Positions 48,289 through 57,200 of a DNA stretch of 64,000 nt are shown here, piece after piece. The DNA is from Desulfovibrio piger ATCC 29098 (GTDB lineage Bacteria; Desulfobacterota; Desulfovibrionia; Desulfovibrionales; Desulfovibrionaceae). The notes beneath the pieces are model-generated. The model had not been told where the DNA came from and did no database searches. It saw only the letters and a program-made list of their open reading frames with translations. The stretch covers positions 355,862 to 419,861 of the forward strand of contig NZ_DS996355.1 of NCBI RefSeq assembly GCF_000156375.1, read 5' to 3'. Numbering within the stretch: the first letter of the stretch is position 1; each line of letters begins with the position of its first letter. A program made the position numbers and the translations under genes.

Positions 48289-49068
48289 ATGCAATTTTTT
48301 AGCATAATACTAGGAATCGCCTATTTAGGAATGGGGATTGTCCAAATATCCGCTATTGCAGACGGCATCCATGCTTGGTTGGGATGGGATGGTCTGCTCG
48401 CTGGCTTCCTTGCTTTTATTCTTGGATATTTTCCTCTTATTGGCAGTATATGCGGTGTCGCAGGTGCCTATTATGCATGGGGATGAGGTTTAATACCTTC
48501 AATCGCTTTATTTTTTTGGTATATACCACTCATAATAGCCTTTTTTGTCACATCATCATTTCAAAATTACTTTAAAAATAAAAAACATACAAAAGAAGTT
48601 GATGCTCGTGAAATAGATATTTGTATAAATGATAAAAATTTTTTTCACAAAATTATAAATGGAGATGTGTCACTTCCAATCATATTTTGGATATACGGCG
48701 TTGCTGTATCAACAATATGTAAAATATTTATAAAATCAAAATTTGCAGAAAGATTTTTTGCAACCATATATCATAATTATGATTTAATTGGAGTAAAAGT
48801 TGTTGGAATAGCATATGATACATTTTTAATTGTATATACAATAATTATTTGTATTGGTGTATGGAGAAGTGCGAATAAATATACAGGCCATTTCATATGG
48901 GCAGCAATAGCAAAATTCTTTTCTATTTTATGGATGCTATCCATAATAATCATTGTTGCAGACATATTTAGCCTTATCAATATGCGACTTCCTGGATCCA
49001 CAGAAGAGTTACCTCAATGGCGTCTTGAAGGATATAAAAAATCCATAGATTCTCTTATTAACCCTTGA
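48289..49068 (+). pseudogene. AT-rich membrane-protein gene interrupted by in-frame TGA
   Basis: One frame of 260 codons runs from ATG 48289 (with GAGGGGGAAG upstream) to 49068 and is broken only by TGA at codon 66 (48484-48486). The first part is a two-helix hydrophobic protein ending GAYYAWG. Directly after the stop the same frame continues GLIPSIALFFWYIPLII and then further membrane helices and a soluble tail. A Trp codon changed to TGA is the simplest reading. A shorter product could start at GTG 48667. I do not recognise the family. GC content is far below the neighbours, indicating foreign origin. Confidence 0.7.
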
Positions 49069-49264
49069 CATCACCAGCGTTTTATGGCGTCCTCTCCCTA
49101 CGGAGCCTGAGAAACTCCCACACAACGGACGCCAACCCGTGAGCTTTGGCTATTTTTGTGCCCTGTCAAGGCTGTCTAACGCCTTGGGAGTGGTGTATGC
49201 TATGACCATCATGGGTCGGGAGTAGGCTAATACAATACCCTTCGGGGGAATAGGCCTGGCTGTT

Positions 49265-49326
49265 TGTGTGCAGTTCTCAGCTCCCGGCCCTTTGTTATTC
49301 TGCAAGGGCCAATGAGAAAACACACA
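49265..49326 (+). promoter_or_regulatory. Structured leader of the Rha-type gene
   Basis: GGCCCTT (49286-49292) pairs with AAGGGCC (49304-49310), and TGTGTG (49265-49270) can pair with CACACA (49321-49326), which touches the likely ribosome site AGAGG. The fold would place the start region at the base of a hairpin. The region 49069-49264 otherwise shows no gene. Confidence 0.45.
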
Positions 49327-49336
49327 GAGGTTTACC

Positions 49337-50323
49337 ATGTCACAGGCCCAACTCATTCCCGAAGCATTTTCCCCTTCCGTCTCTCTCCACTCCGGCCGCC
49401 CGGCCACCACGTCCCTTGAGGTTGCTCAGTTTTTTGGAAAGCGTCACGACCATGTGATGCGCTCTGTCAGAGATTTGATGGATAACTGCCCGGGAAAATT
49501 TACTGCCCCCAATTTTGGGGTGAGTGAATACATCGATGAAACAGGCCGCTCCCTGCCCATGTTCATCCTCTACCGCGACGGCTTCATGCTGCTGGTCATG
49601 GGCTATACCGGCAAGAAGGCCCTGGCCATGAAGCTGGCCTACATCGAAGCCTTCAACCGCATGGAAGAGGAACTGGCCCGGCAGAAGGAAGCCGCCCGCA
49701 ACATCACCCAAGACATCGTGGACTTTCCTGGCACCCTCTCCATCACGCCGTCCAGCGTGGCCGACCGCAAGCCCCTGCGGGCGCTGGTAGGCTCGTGGGC
49801 AAAGCTGTCCAACGCGCCCTTTGATGCCTGCTGGAACCAGCTCAAGGCCGCCTTCAACCTCGCCAACATCAAGGAGCTGCCGCAGGAGTGGATACCGGAT
49901 GCGTTGGCGTGGGTGCAGGCCAAGATCGACGCGCTGCCCAAGGCCCTGCCGCCGCAGCCGGAGCGCCTGCCCCTGTACCGCAACGGCTGCTTCTACCCGC
50001 CGCACCGCGACCGGAGCCACGTCCCCGGCCCACAGGAGGCCGCGCTGCTGGAGCTGTGGCAGGACTGGACACGGCGCGAAGCCGACCTCCGGCAAGAGTT
50101 CATGGCCATGCTGCGGGAACTGGACGCCCGCCGCGGCGACCTGTTCAGCTACGCCGTGTCCGACCTGGGCCGCAATGCTGATACCATGTTCAGCCCGCAG
50201 TGCCTGCTGGACAGCCTGTTCCAGAGCCGCACGGAAGCCGAACAACGCTTCAGCCAGGCATTGGATGACGCCAGACTGCACCTGCGCCTGAGCCTTAACA
50301 TGGCCGTGGCGCTGGGAAGGTAG
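49337..50323 (+). CDS. Rha-family phage regulatory protein (antirepressor-like)
   Basis: A 328-residue protein. The N-terminal Rha domain (about 20-125) has TTSLEVAQFFGKRHDHVMRSV and YRDGFMLLVMGYTGKKALAMK. An ORF6C-type domain follows near 150-210 (ADRKPLRALVGSWAK to AWVQAKID). The rest is a helical C-terminal extension. Such proteins modulate the lysogeny switch in temperate phages. It is on the plus strand, opposite to the virion genes. It has a structured leader. Confidence 0.88.
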   Translation: MSQAQLIPEAFSPSVSLHSGRPATTSLEVAQFFGKRHDHVMRSVRDLMDNCPGKFTAPNFGVSEYIDETGRSLPMFILYRDGFMLLVMGYTGKKALAMKLAYIEAFNRMEEELARQKEAARNITQDIVDFPGTLSITPSSVADRKPLRALVGSWAKLSNAPFDACWNQLKAAFNLANIKELPQEWIPDALAWVQAKIDALPKALPPQPERLPLYRNGCFYPPHRDRSHVPGPQEAALLELWQDWTRREADLRQEFMAMLRELDARRGDLFSYAVSDLGRNADTMFSPQCLLDSLFQSRTEAEQRFSQALDDARLHLRLSLNMAVALGR

Positions 50324-50423
50324 GGGCGGGATGCTGCCCTGGAATCCACGGCAAGGGCCATGCTGTCGCTGAAGGCCGTTAGCCGTTAAATGTTTTGACA
50401 AGAGCTACCCAAAGTAAAAACAC

Positions 50424-50453
50424 TTGACACGATATTGCTAGGATGCTTACAAA
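50424..50453 (+). promoter_or_regulatory. Candidate antisense promoter, peptide locus 1
   Basis: TTGACA (50424-50429), an 18-base spacer and TACAAA (50448-50453). It points into the 3' region of the minus-strand peptide mRNA. Confidence 0.5.
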
Positions 50454-50490
50454 AAAAGGGCGGAAGGTGCTGGTAACACCATCCGCCCTG
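50451..50490 (-). terminator. Terminator of small-peptide mRNA 1
   Basis: On the minus strand GGGCGGA, inner GGTG and CACC with loop TTACCAG, then TCCGCCC and seven T. It shares GTGTTACCAGCAC with the terminator of locus 2. Confidence 0.85.
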
Positions 50491-50575
50491 CGCGAACCCC
50501 GCGCCTCCCCAAACATGGTGGAACATATTTGAGCAAGCGGCCCCGGTAGTTCGGCAAAAACTACCGGGGCCGAAC
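50459..50575 (+). ncRNA. Predicted antisense RNA of peptide locus 1
   Basis: Expected from the promoter at 50424-50453. It would contain the GGGCGG hairpin and a GC-rich hairpin at 50539-50572 (GGCCCCGGTAGTT and AACTACCGGGGCC arms). It is complementary to the 3' half of the peptide mRNA. Its 3' end is a guess, since no T run follows. Confidence 0.4.
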
Positions 50576-50589
50576 CTTATCCAATATCG

Positions 50590-50673
50590 CTAGCTGCACG
50601 AACGCAGCAGGACAGTCAGGAGAAGGGCCACAGCTCCGGCAGTGACCTTGATGGACACGCTGATCTTCAGCAT
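50590..50673 (-). CDS. 27-residue hydrophobic peptide, type I toxin-like (locus 1)
   Basis: ATG 50673 to TAG 50590 encodes a 27-residue peptide. It opens MLKISVSIKV and has one membrane segment (about 11-23, Ala, Val and Leu-rich), with a tail RSCS. GGAGG lies 10 bases upstream of the ATG. A promoter TTGAAG-17-TATACT (50750-50755 and 50727-50732) precedes it. In the leader, CCTCC can pair with the GGAGG ribosome site. The mRNA ends at its own terminator after about 270 bases. This layout is that of type I toxins. A duplicate locus lies 334 bases away. Confidence 0.65.
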   Translation of the reverse strand: MLKISVSIKVTAGAVALLLTVLLRSCS

Positions 50674-50726
50674 GCACACCACCTCCTCACGGGGCAGGAC
50701 TTCGCGCTGTCTGGGGAGGCAGACGG

Positions 50727-50755
50727 AGTATAGGGGAAAGCGACGGGGCCTTCAA
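50727..50755 (-). promoter_or_regulatory. Promoter of small-peptide gene 1
   Basis: On the minus strand TTGAAG (50755-50750), 17-base spacer, TATACT (50732-50727). It is a close sigma-70 match. Confidence 0.7.
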
Positions 50756-50774
50756 GAACATTCCAACGGCCCCG

Positions 50775-50803
50775 TTGACTTCTCTCCCGAAGCTGACTAT
50801 CTA
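50775..50803 (+). promoter_or_regulatory. Candidate antisense promoter, peptide locus 2
   Basis: TTGACT (50775-50780), 17-base spacer, TATCTA (50798-50803). It sits in the same position relative to the terminator hairpin as the promoter of locus 1. Confidence 0.55.
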
Positions 50804-50844
50804 AAAAGAAAGGGGTGGTGAGTGCTGGTAACACCCGCCGCCCC
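50804..50844 (-). terminator. Terminator of small-peptide mRNA 2
   Basis: On the minus strand GGGGCGGCGGGTG, loop TTACCAG, CACTCACCACCCC, then TTTCTTTTT. It shares GTGTTACCAGCAC with the terminator of locus 1. Confidence 0.85.
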
Positions 50845-50930
50845 GTGGGGCACGTCCCCCGACATTTTCACAACATCGGTTTTAGCACCCCGGCAGAGTG
50901 GCACCTCTACCGGGGTGCGGCGTTTATTTG
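50810..50930 (+). ncRNA. Predicted antisense RNA of peptide locus 2
   Basis: Expected from the promoter at 50775-50803. It would hold the GGGG hairpin and a second hairpin at 50885-50918 (GCACCCCGG and CCGGGGTGC arms), followed by GTTTATTT that could end it. It is complementary to the 3' part of peptide mRNA 2. Confidence 0.4.
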
Positions 50931-51007
50931 GTCAACATATGTGCTACCAGCGCCGCGAGAAGGCTAGCCAGGAATCCGGCCAGCACATCCCGGAGGAAGT
51001 GCTTCAT
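50924..51007 (-). CDS. 27-residue hydrophobic peptide, Ldr/Fst-like (locus 2)
   Basis: ATG 51007 to TAA 50924 encodes a 27-residue peptide. It opens MKHFLRDVLAGFLASLLAAL, one membrane helix, and ends with a polar tail MLTK. This order (charged start, Ala-Leu-Gly helix, basic end) resembles Ldr and Fst type I toxins. AAGGAGG lies ahead of the ATG and is part of a hairpin CTCC-GAAA-GGAG, which would hide it in the full mRNA. A promoter TTGCGG-17-TATCAG precedes it. It has the same length as the peptide of locus 1 and a matching downstream hairpin set. Confidence 0.7.
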   Translation of the reverse strand: MKHFLRDVLAGFLASLLAALVAHMLTK

Positions 51008-51045
51008 GGGTGTATCCTCCTTTCGGAGAACGCGCCCACACAAGC

Positions 51046-51074
51046 CTGATACCAAAAAGCCACAGCCGCCGCAA
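51046..51074 (-). promoter_or_regulatory. Candidate promoter of small-peptide gene 2
   Basis: On the minus strand TTGCGG (51074-51069), 17-base spacer, TATCAG (51051-51046). Confidence 0.5.
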
Positions 51075-51185
51075 CGCAATCAAGTCTCCGCTTCGGTCCA
51101 CTGGAGCACATCAAAGGCGGATACCCTGCACGGGTTCGGTCCTCCCGTGTGGGGCCGTGGTGCGGTGCCTATTCGCCGCGCCGGT

Positions 51186-51205
51186 GGGGGCGTTGCAGCG
51201 CCCCC
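51186..51205 (-). terminator. Hairpin after the giant polyvalent gene
   Basis: GGGGGCG and CGCCCCC arms with a 6-base loop lie 15 bases past the stop. There is no T run, so it may be a weak terminator or a stabilising hairpin. Confidence 0.4.
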
Positions 51206-51219
51206 GCCTCTAGCCTCTA

Positions 51220-54200
51220 TCAATTCCCGGAACGCGGCATGATCAGGGACAGCGGCGTTCCTTCGCCCTTCATCCATTGCTCATAGCCACGCTCTGCCCG
51301 GCGCGTCACCGGACCGACAGGGATCTTCGAGATGTAGCTGCCCAGATCAAGGGCGGACATCACCAGCTTTTCCCCGTCAATATCTCCGCCACGGGTAGCC
51401 TTGCCGCCCAGCCCTGCCATCTTCCCCGCCAGTTGCAGAGGCGTATCCAGCGCCGTCGAAAGACCGGCCCGGCGTCCGCCGCCTGCCCCCATTGCAGCCA
51501 CGAGCATGTCGGCAGCGGGGTTGCCAACAACAGGGAAAGCCATGGCGAACTGCCCCATCGTAGTAGACAGCGCCAGCTTGGCCAGCTCTTCGTTGTCATC
51601 ATCCTCACCGGTGAACAATCCCTGCGCCAGTCCCTTCATGACCACCATGGCCAAAGCAGGCAGCAGCATGTCGTACAGCTCCATGCGGGCAAATTCCCAC
51701 TTGGTCACCCGGCCCCGCTTCACGCCCTGCCACATGTAGCGCGTGCGCTGGGCAAACTTCGTCGTGGCCCCGGAAAAGGCGTTGAACAGCCGGACGATGC
51801 CCTTGTCACGGGCAAAGGCCGACTTGCTCAGGGCGTCGTTGTCCGGGTTGGACTGGGCGATGATCTTGTCCGCATAGGCCACGGCCTGGCTGTGGTACTC
51901 GGAATCCCTGTCCATCTTCCAGCCCGCCGTGCCCCGCAGCTCTTTCATCTTTTTGTGGTAGGCCCCTGCCCAGATGGCCGTGGTGACAGCACAGTCCGCC
52001 GCGGCGATGGGCAGCATGCCCAGATTCGCCACGTCCTCCCAGGTATAGACCTGGCCGTCACGGATCAGCGTCATGCCCCGCCCCGGCTCGAACTTCATGG
52101 CCTTGCGGGCCAGGTCATCGTCGATATTGCGGAAGCGGCGCTCCATGTAGGGGCTGGCCGCGAACACCTCCCGCACCAGGCCCATGCCCCGTGTACCGAG
52201 CTGGGCCAGCCCGCGCGAGACGTTGACCAGCCCCACGTCGCCAACGGCCGGGAAGACAGCCGTCAGCTGCATGAGGGCCGTATTCAGGTTCATGGACAGC
52301 GCATAGTAGACCAGGTGCTTGCGGGCCTTTTCAGCCGCCTTCAGCAGCGAGCTGTCAGGCACGGCTTCATCCACGACAAGGCCTTTGAGGTTGGGCCGGA
52401 ACCGGTCGTAATCCTGCATGCCGAACACCCGCTGGTATTCGGCAGCGAACGTCGGATTATTGATGATCCTGTCCGCCATGCGCACGTCGTATCCCAGTTC
52501 GATGAAACGGGCGGAATCCACCAGATGCTTCTGCAGCGCTTGGACGCCAAGCCGCAGGGAACGGCCCGTATGCGTGACACGTCCCATGGTGAAGCCCTTG
52601 CGGGCCGCCGGGATGCCGAAGATGCCTTCCGAACGGTCGAGCACGTCTTCCTTGCCTTCCTGCGCCCGCATCTTCATATCCAGACGCGGATCGTACTTGA
52701 TGGGATAATAGCCGCCGGGCAACCGCACGGTCTCGTCCCCAACGCGCACGGCGAAGGCCCCGGGCTCGATACCCTGTGGGGCGAAACCGTAGAGCCTTTT
52801 GTGCGCGGCCTGCGTATCGGCCCACTGGCTGCCCAGCACGTCCCAAACGCCCTGGATGGCCTGCCAGTCAGCGGCGGAAAGGATACCGTCCCGGCGCGCC
52901 CTGCCGGCCGTCATCTGCCCCATGGCCGCCGCGTCCAGCTCAAAGAGCGTGGCCGCCGCATCATCGCCCAGCAGCAGCGACACCATGTCATAGGTGAGCC
53001 CGCCCTTCCCGTTCCCATCGATGTAACTGGAACGCAGACGCTCCCGGTTGCCGGTATTGCCCATGTTCAGAGCCATGCCGATGACCATTTCCGCCGTCCA
53101 TCCAGGATCGCCTGCCTGCCTGATGGCCTCGGGCACAGGCACTACGGCCCCCTTCTCGTCCCGGACGTTCAGGGTCTTGCTGCCGTATTTCTTTTCCCAG
53201 GCCTTGGCGCTTTGCAACAGACGCACCAGATGCGGCATGACGGCCTTGTGCATGCTGTTCAGGCGGGCATGGTAACGGTCCGTGGCCGCCCGCAACGGAC
53301 CGTAGACTTCACGCTCCATGACGCCTTCCGTGCTGCCGTCACGGCCCATGACGTTCTGGAACCCGTCGGCCTTGCGGCATTGCCATTCGATGGTGTCGAT
53401 GGAGGAAAAGCCCCTGTCCAGATCGTCGCCCAAGGAATCCCGGCGACTGGCGTAGTTGGTCTTCATGCCGCTCATGGATGCCGCCGCCTCATCGGCGATG
53501 GCCTGCACACGGGCACGCAGGCTCTCCTTGCCGGTGCGGCTCTGCTCACGCCCGGAATGCACCAAGAAATCCAGCAGATTGCCCACCTGCTCCACCTCCA
53601 GCGGACGCAGCGCCTTCCAGTCCAGCGCCATGCCGCGCCGGGCTGCCGCTGGATCAGGATTTGCCAGATCCAGCAGCCAGTCCGGGAACAGGGGCATGAG
53701 GTCGATGGCTTCCGTATCGTCCACGCTCTGCTGCACAAGATCGCGCAGCTTCATATCGCCGGACTGGGCATCCCAGGCCTGTTGCGGCGCGGGCAGGCCA
53801 AAGGCGGACACAAGCTTGCGGATGGCTTCCGTCTGGGCCGCAGGATACGTCCCCGGCTTGACGCGGGCCGCCTTGCGCGCCTTCTTCTGCACTGTGTCCA
53901 CCAGCTCGCGGACCTTGCGCACTTCCTGCATCATGGCAAAGGCGAAGCGCGCCCGTTGCATGGCTTGCACGGCTTCAACAGGTTTGCCACGCTGCACGGC
54001 ACGGGAACGCTCGTTGAGGGCCCGGCGCAGGGCGGACACGAAGCGCTGCGCATCGAGCTGGGCCACAGCCATGTCCGCCACTTCCCGGCGGGCAAGGTCC
54101 CTGTAGTACCGCTCGGGCAGGCTCTCCTGCTCCATGCGCCGCGCCGCGTCCTGCTCGTTCTGCGCCTGCCGGTCTTTGCCCAGCCTGCGCATGGCCTTTT

Positions 54201-57200
54201 CCACTGCCTCAAGGTACTGACCGTAGGCATCGCCGGCCAGCAGACCGTCCTCGGGCGATATGGCACGGTCCTGCTCCGCCAGGGCCTGTTCCGCCTGACG
54301 TGCCGCCAGCTTGTTCACGCTGCCGTCCTGCACGACGATGACGTCATAGATCAGGTTTGCCAAAGCGTCGGCATCACCGTCCGTCAAGGGGTACTGCATG
54401 GCCAGAGAATCGACCGTATCCCCCCGCCCCCTGGCATTCACCAGCCTGGGCATCTTTCTGGCGATGTCCTTTACCATGTCTTCGCCCAAGTATTCCACGA
54501 GGGAATCCCGGTTGATGCCGCCTGTGCCGGCTTCGCCGTCCGTCAGGGGTTTGTCCCTGCGGGACACTTCCCGGATGAACGTCCAGAAAGGCGAGGCCTG
54601 CAAACTCTCCTTCGCCTGCGCGAACGCCGCACGATACCGTTTGCCGCGCTCCCGGGCCACGGCCCTGTCCATCCTGGCCGTCACTTCGGCTTCGGCCCTG
54701 TCACGCAGGTCTTCAAGCTCCCGGCGCTCCGCGGCAGTCAAACCGGCATCCGCAAGGAACTCCTGTTCCAGCTCAAGGGCGGCCCGCAGCGAAGGATCGT
54801 TGCGGATCTGTTCATCCGTCGCCAGCAGACGGTCGAATACGCGGCGCACGTCGTCGTCGAGGTCAGCGCCGACATACTGGCGCCAGCTGGCATACAGATT
54901 TTTCAGCCAGCGCATCATGCGGGAGAACACGCCGTCCAGCTCCTTCACAGGGGCCCTGCCTTCCCCAAGATACTGTTCAAAGCCACGTGCCGCGTATTCC
55001 TGTACCTCGCGCCACTGTTCTGCGGTCAGGCCGCCGTCTTCGGCCATGCCGGCAAAGCGTCGCAAGGTCGCCATATCCCGCCGGGCCTGCGCCAGACCAT
55101 CCAGATGACGCACATAGCCGGACAGCATCCGCTCCACGGGCAGCAGCTCGCGTCGGCGCTCCGTGTTCTGCTTGCGTGCAGCGGCGATGTCCTCACGCAT
55201 GGAGGCACTGTCAGCTCCCCTTCCGGCAGCCGCGGCAGCGTCACGCAGACCGGCCTCGCTGTCTTCCAGGGACGCCAGCTCTTCACGGACATCCCGCAGC
55301 ATGGCTCGGGCCCCTTCGGCGTCCACCTCACCGGACAGGATGGTGGCAAAGGGCGTCGCATCGCGCCCGGACTGCTCAAGATCGGCCCGAAGACGATCAC
55401 GGGCGATACTGCCGTCATCCGCCGCCACGCGCCGCAGATCATCCACGAAGATATGGGCCGTCTCATGTGGGATGGACGACATGTCCGCGCCCTTGAAGAT
55501 GCGGATGGCCGCTGTCCGGGAATCGAGCCTGATCCGGGCACGGTCTTTTCCGGCGGTATCAGGCTGGAACAATATCTGCCCCGTCCCGTCATTGACGCCC
55601 AAACGTTCCCGGAGTATATTCATCACATCACCCCGGTTCGCTCGGGCTGCGTGTACCACACTACCATCTGGAAAGCGGTCCGCATTGAGCGAGTCGGGGG
55701 AAATGCCCCGATTGGTCCGGTGTCCCAAGGCTTCTTCGGAAGTGTCTCGGCCCGGCTTTAGCCAGTCGGGGCTGATTATTTTTGTCAGCTCGTGATCGTA
55801 GAAACGGTTGCCGGTTCTGTCTTCCCGCAGCACGAAGCCAACCACATAATCCTGACCGTCCAGCCTGATCTTGTTCGCAAAGATATGCGACATAAGACCA
55901 GGCTTTTTCTCTATGGAATCAAGATGGATACCGCTCTCGATGATTTGCGGGATGAAGGGCACGGATCGGGCCAGCAGCTCATCATACCCATGATGAAGAC
56001 TGGCCTTGATACCAGATGGCGTTACCTGCACCCCCCAGCCGGTATCCGCATTGGCGACCGTCGTCCCCTGGGGAAAGGCGGTACGCGCCCAGTCATGGAC
56101 GGCCTTGCGCATATTCCGGCTGTCCGCATCAATAGCCTTTCCCGGCCCGAACCACTGCGTGCTGTCGGCCTCGATCAGGGGCATGGCCGCAAAGCGCTGC
56201 TTGAGGTCTCGCGCCTCCGCAGACGGCTGATACAGCGCCGCATTGCCCTGCCGCAAATTGACAAGGTCGGCGTCTGTATATATCCTGTTATCGGAAGTAT
56301 TGGTTGCGGCTACGTCTTTCAAAGACCCCAAAGGGGAAGCAGCCCCGGCGGCCCGCAGCCAAGGCTCCATTTTTTGCCCGTTCACATAACGGGCATTTTT
56401 TTTGAGCTGCCGCATGAACCAATGGTTGGAAGGTACGCCGCCGCTTTCCTTGCTGTAGGCACTTTTTACGATGTTGACATGCGCCTGCTTTCTTCCCTTC
56501 GCCACATCCAGAGCCACCGGCACCACCACCGTCGCTCCGTTGGCGTCGGTGAGTTCCAGCATGAAGACCAGGTCGCCCTTGGCCCTGCCCGCCGGGCTGT
56601 CGGAATCGAACACGGCGATGGGGTCAGCCATGGCCGCCGGGATCTGTTTCCACATCTCCGGCGTCATGTTGGGATGCGTGCCGTCAAAAACGTGCGGCGC
56701 GGCATAGATGCCGCCTTGGGCAGCGGCCTTGCCGGTCACGGTATCCCTGCCCAGCAGTTGCATGACCAGCGGCGTTTGCCCCAGCATCTTTACCGGATCG
56801 GACGGAAGTTTCCCCGCCGCCACGATGTTGTCCACGGCCACACCGAAATCATGGACGTCACGTTCCAGGCTGGCGCGGGCAGCATCCCCCATGGGCGTCT
56901 GTTCGTACAGCGCGGCCTGCCTCAAGGCATCACCATCCGTGTCTTCACCCGCCAGCCCCACGCTTCTCCGCCGCATCAATCCGGCGGCATCCACGCCGTA
57001 AGCCGCCTCGAAAGCACGGGCCTGCGCGGTGTTCAGCTTGCCGTAGATCTCTGCGGCCTCCTTGCCCACCAGTGGCACCATCTCCCGTACCAGACGCTGC
57101 TCTTCCTGCCGTACGGCATCCGTCCTGCGACGACGCTGCCGCGCGTCTGAAAGGGCCGCCTGCACTTCGTCATTGACATCGATCAGGCTGAGTTCCCGCA

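Noticed and set aside
48375..48575. A 66-codon frame overlapping the first part of the TGA-split membrane gene
   Set aside because: It is out of frame with the better-supported gene and lacks a ribosome site.
51277..55761. A 1494-codon open frame on the plus strand opposite the giant phage gene
   Set aside because: It is antisense to a gene with clear domains and overlaps, and its protein is His, Arg and Gly-rich with no fold. It arises from high GC content at third positions.
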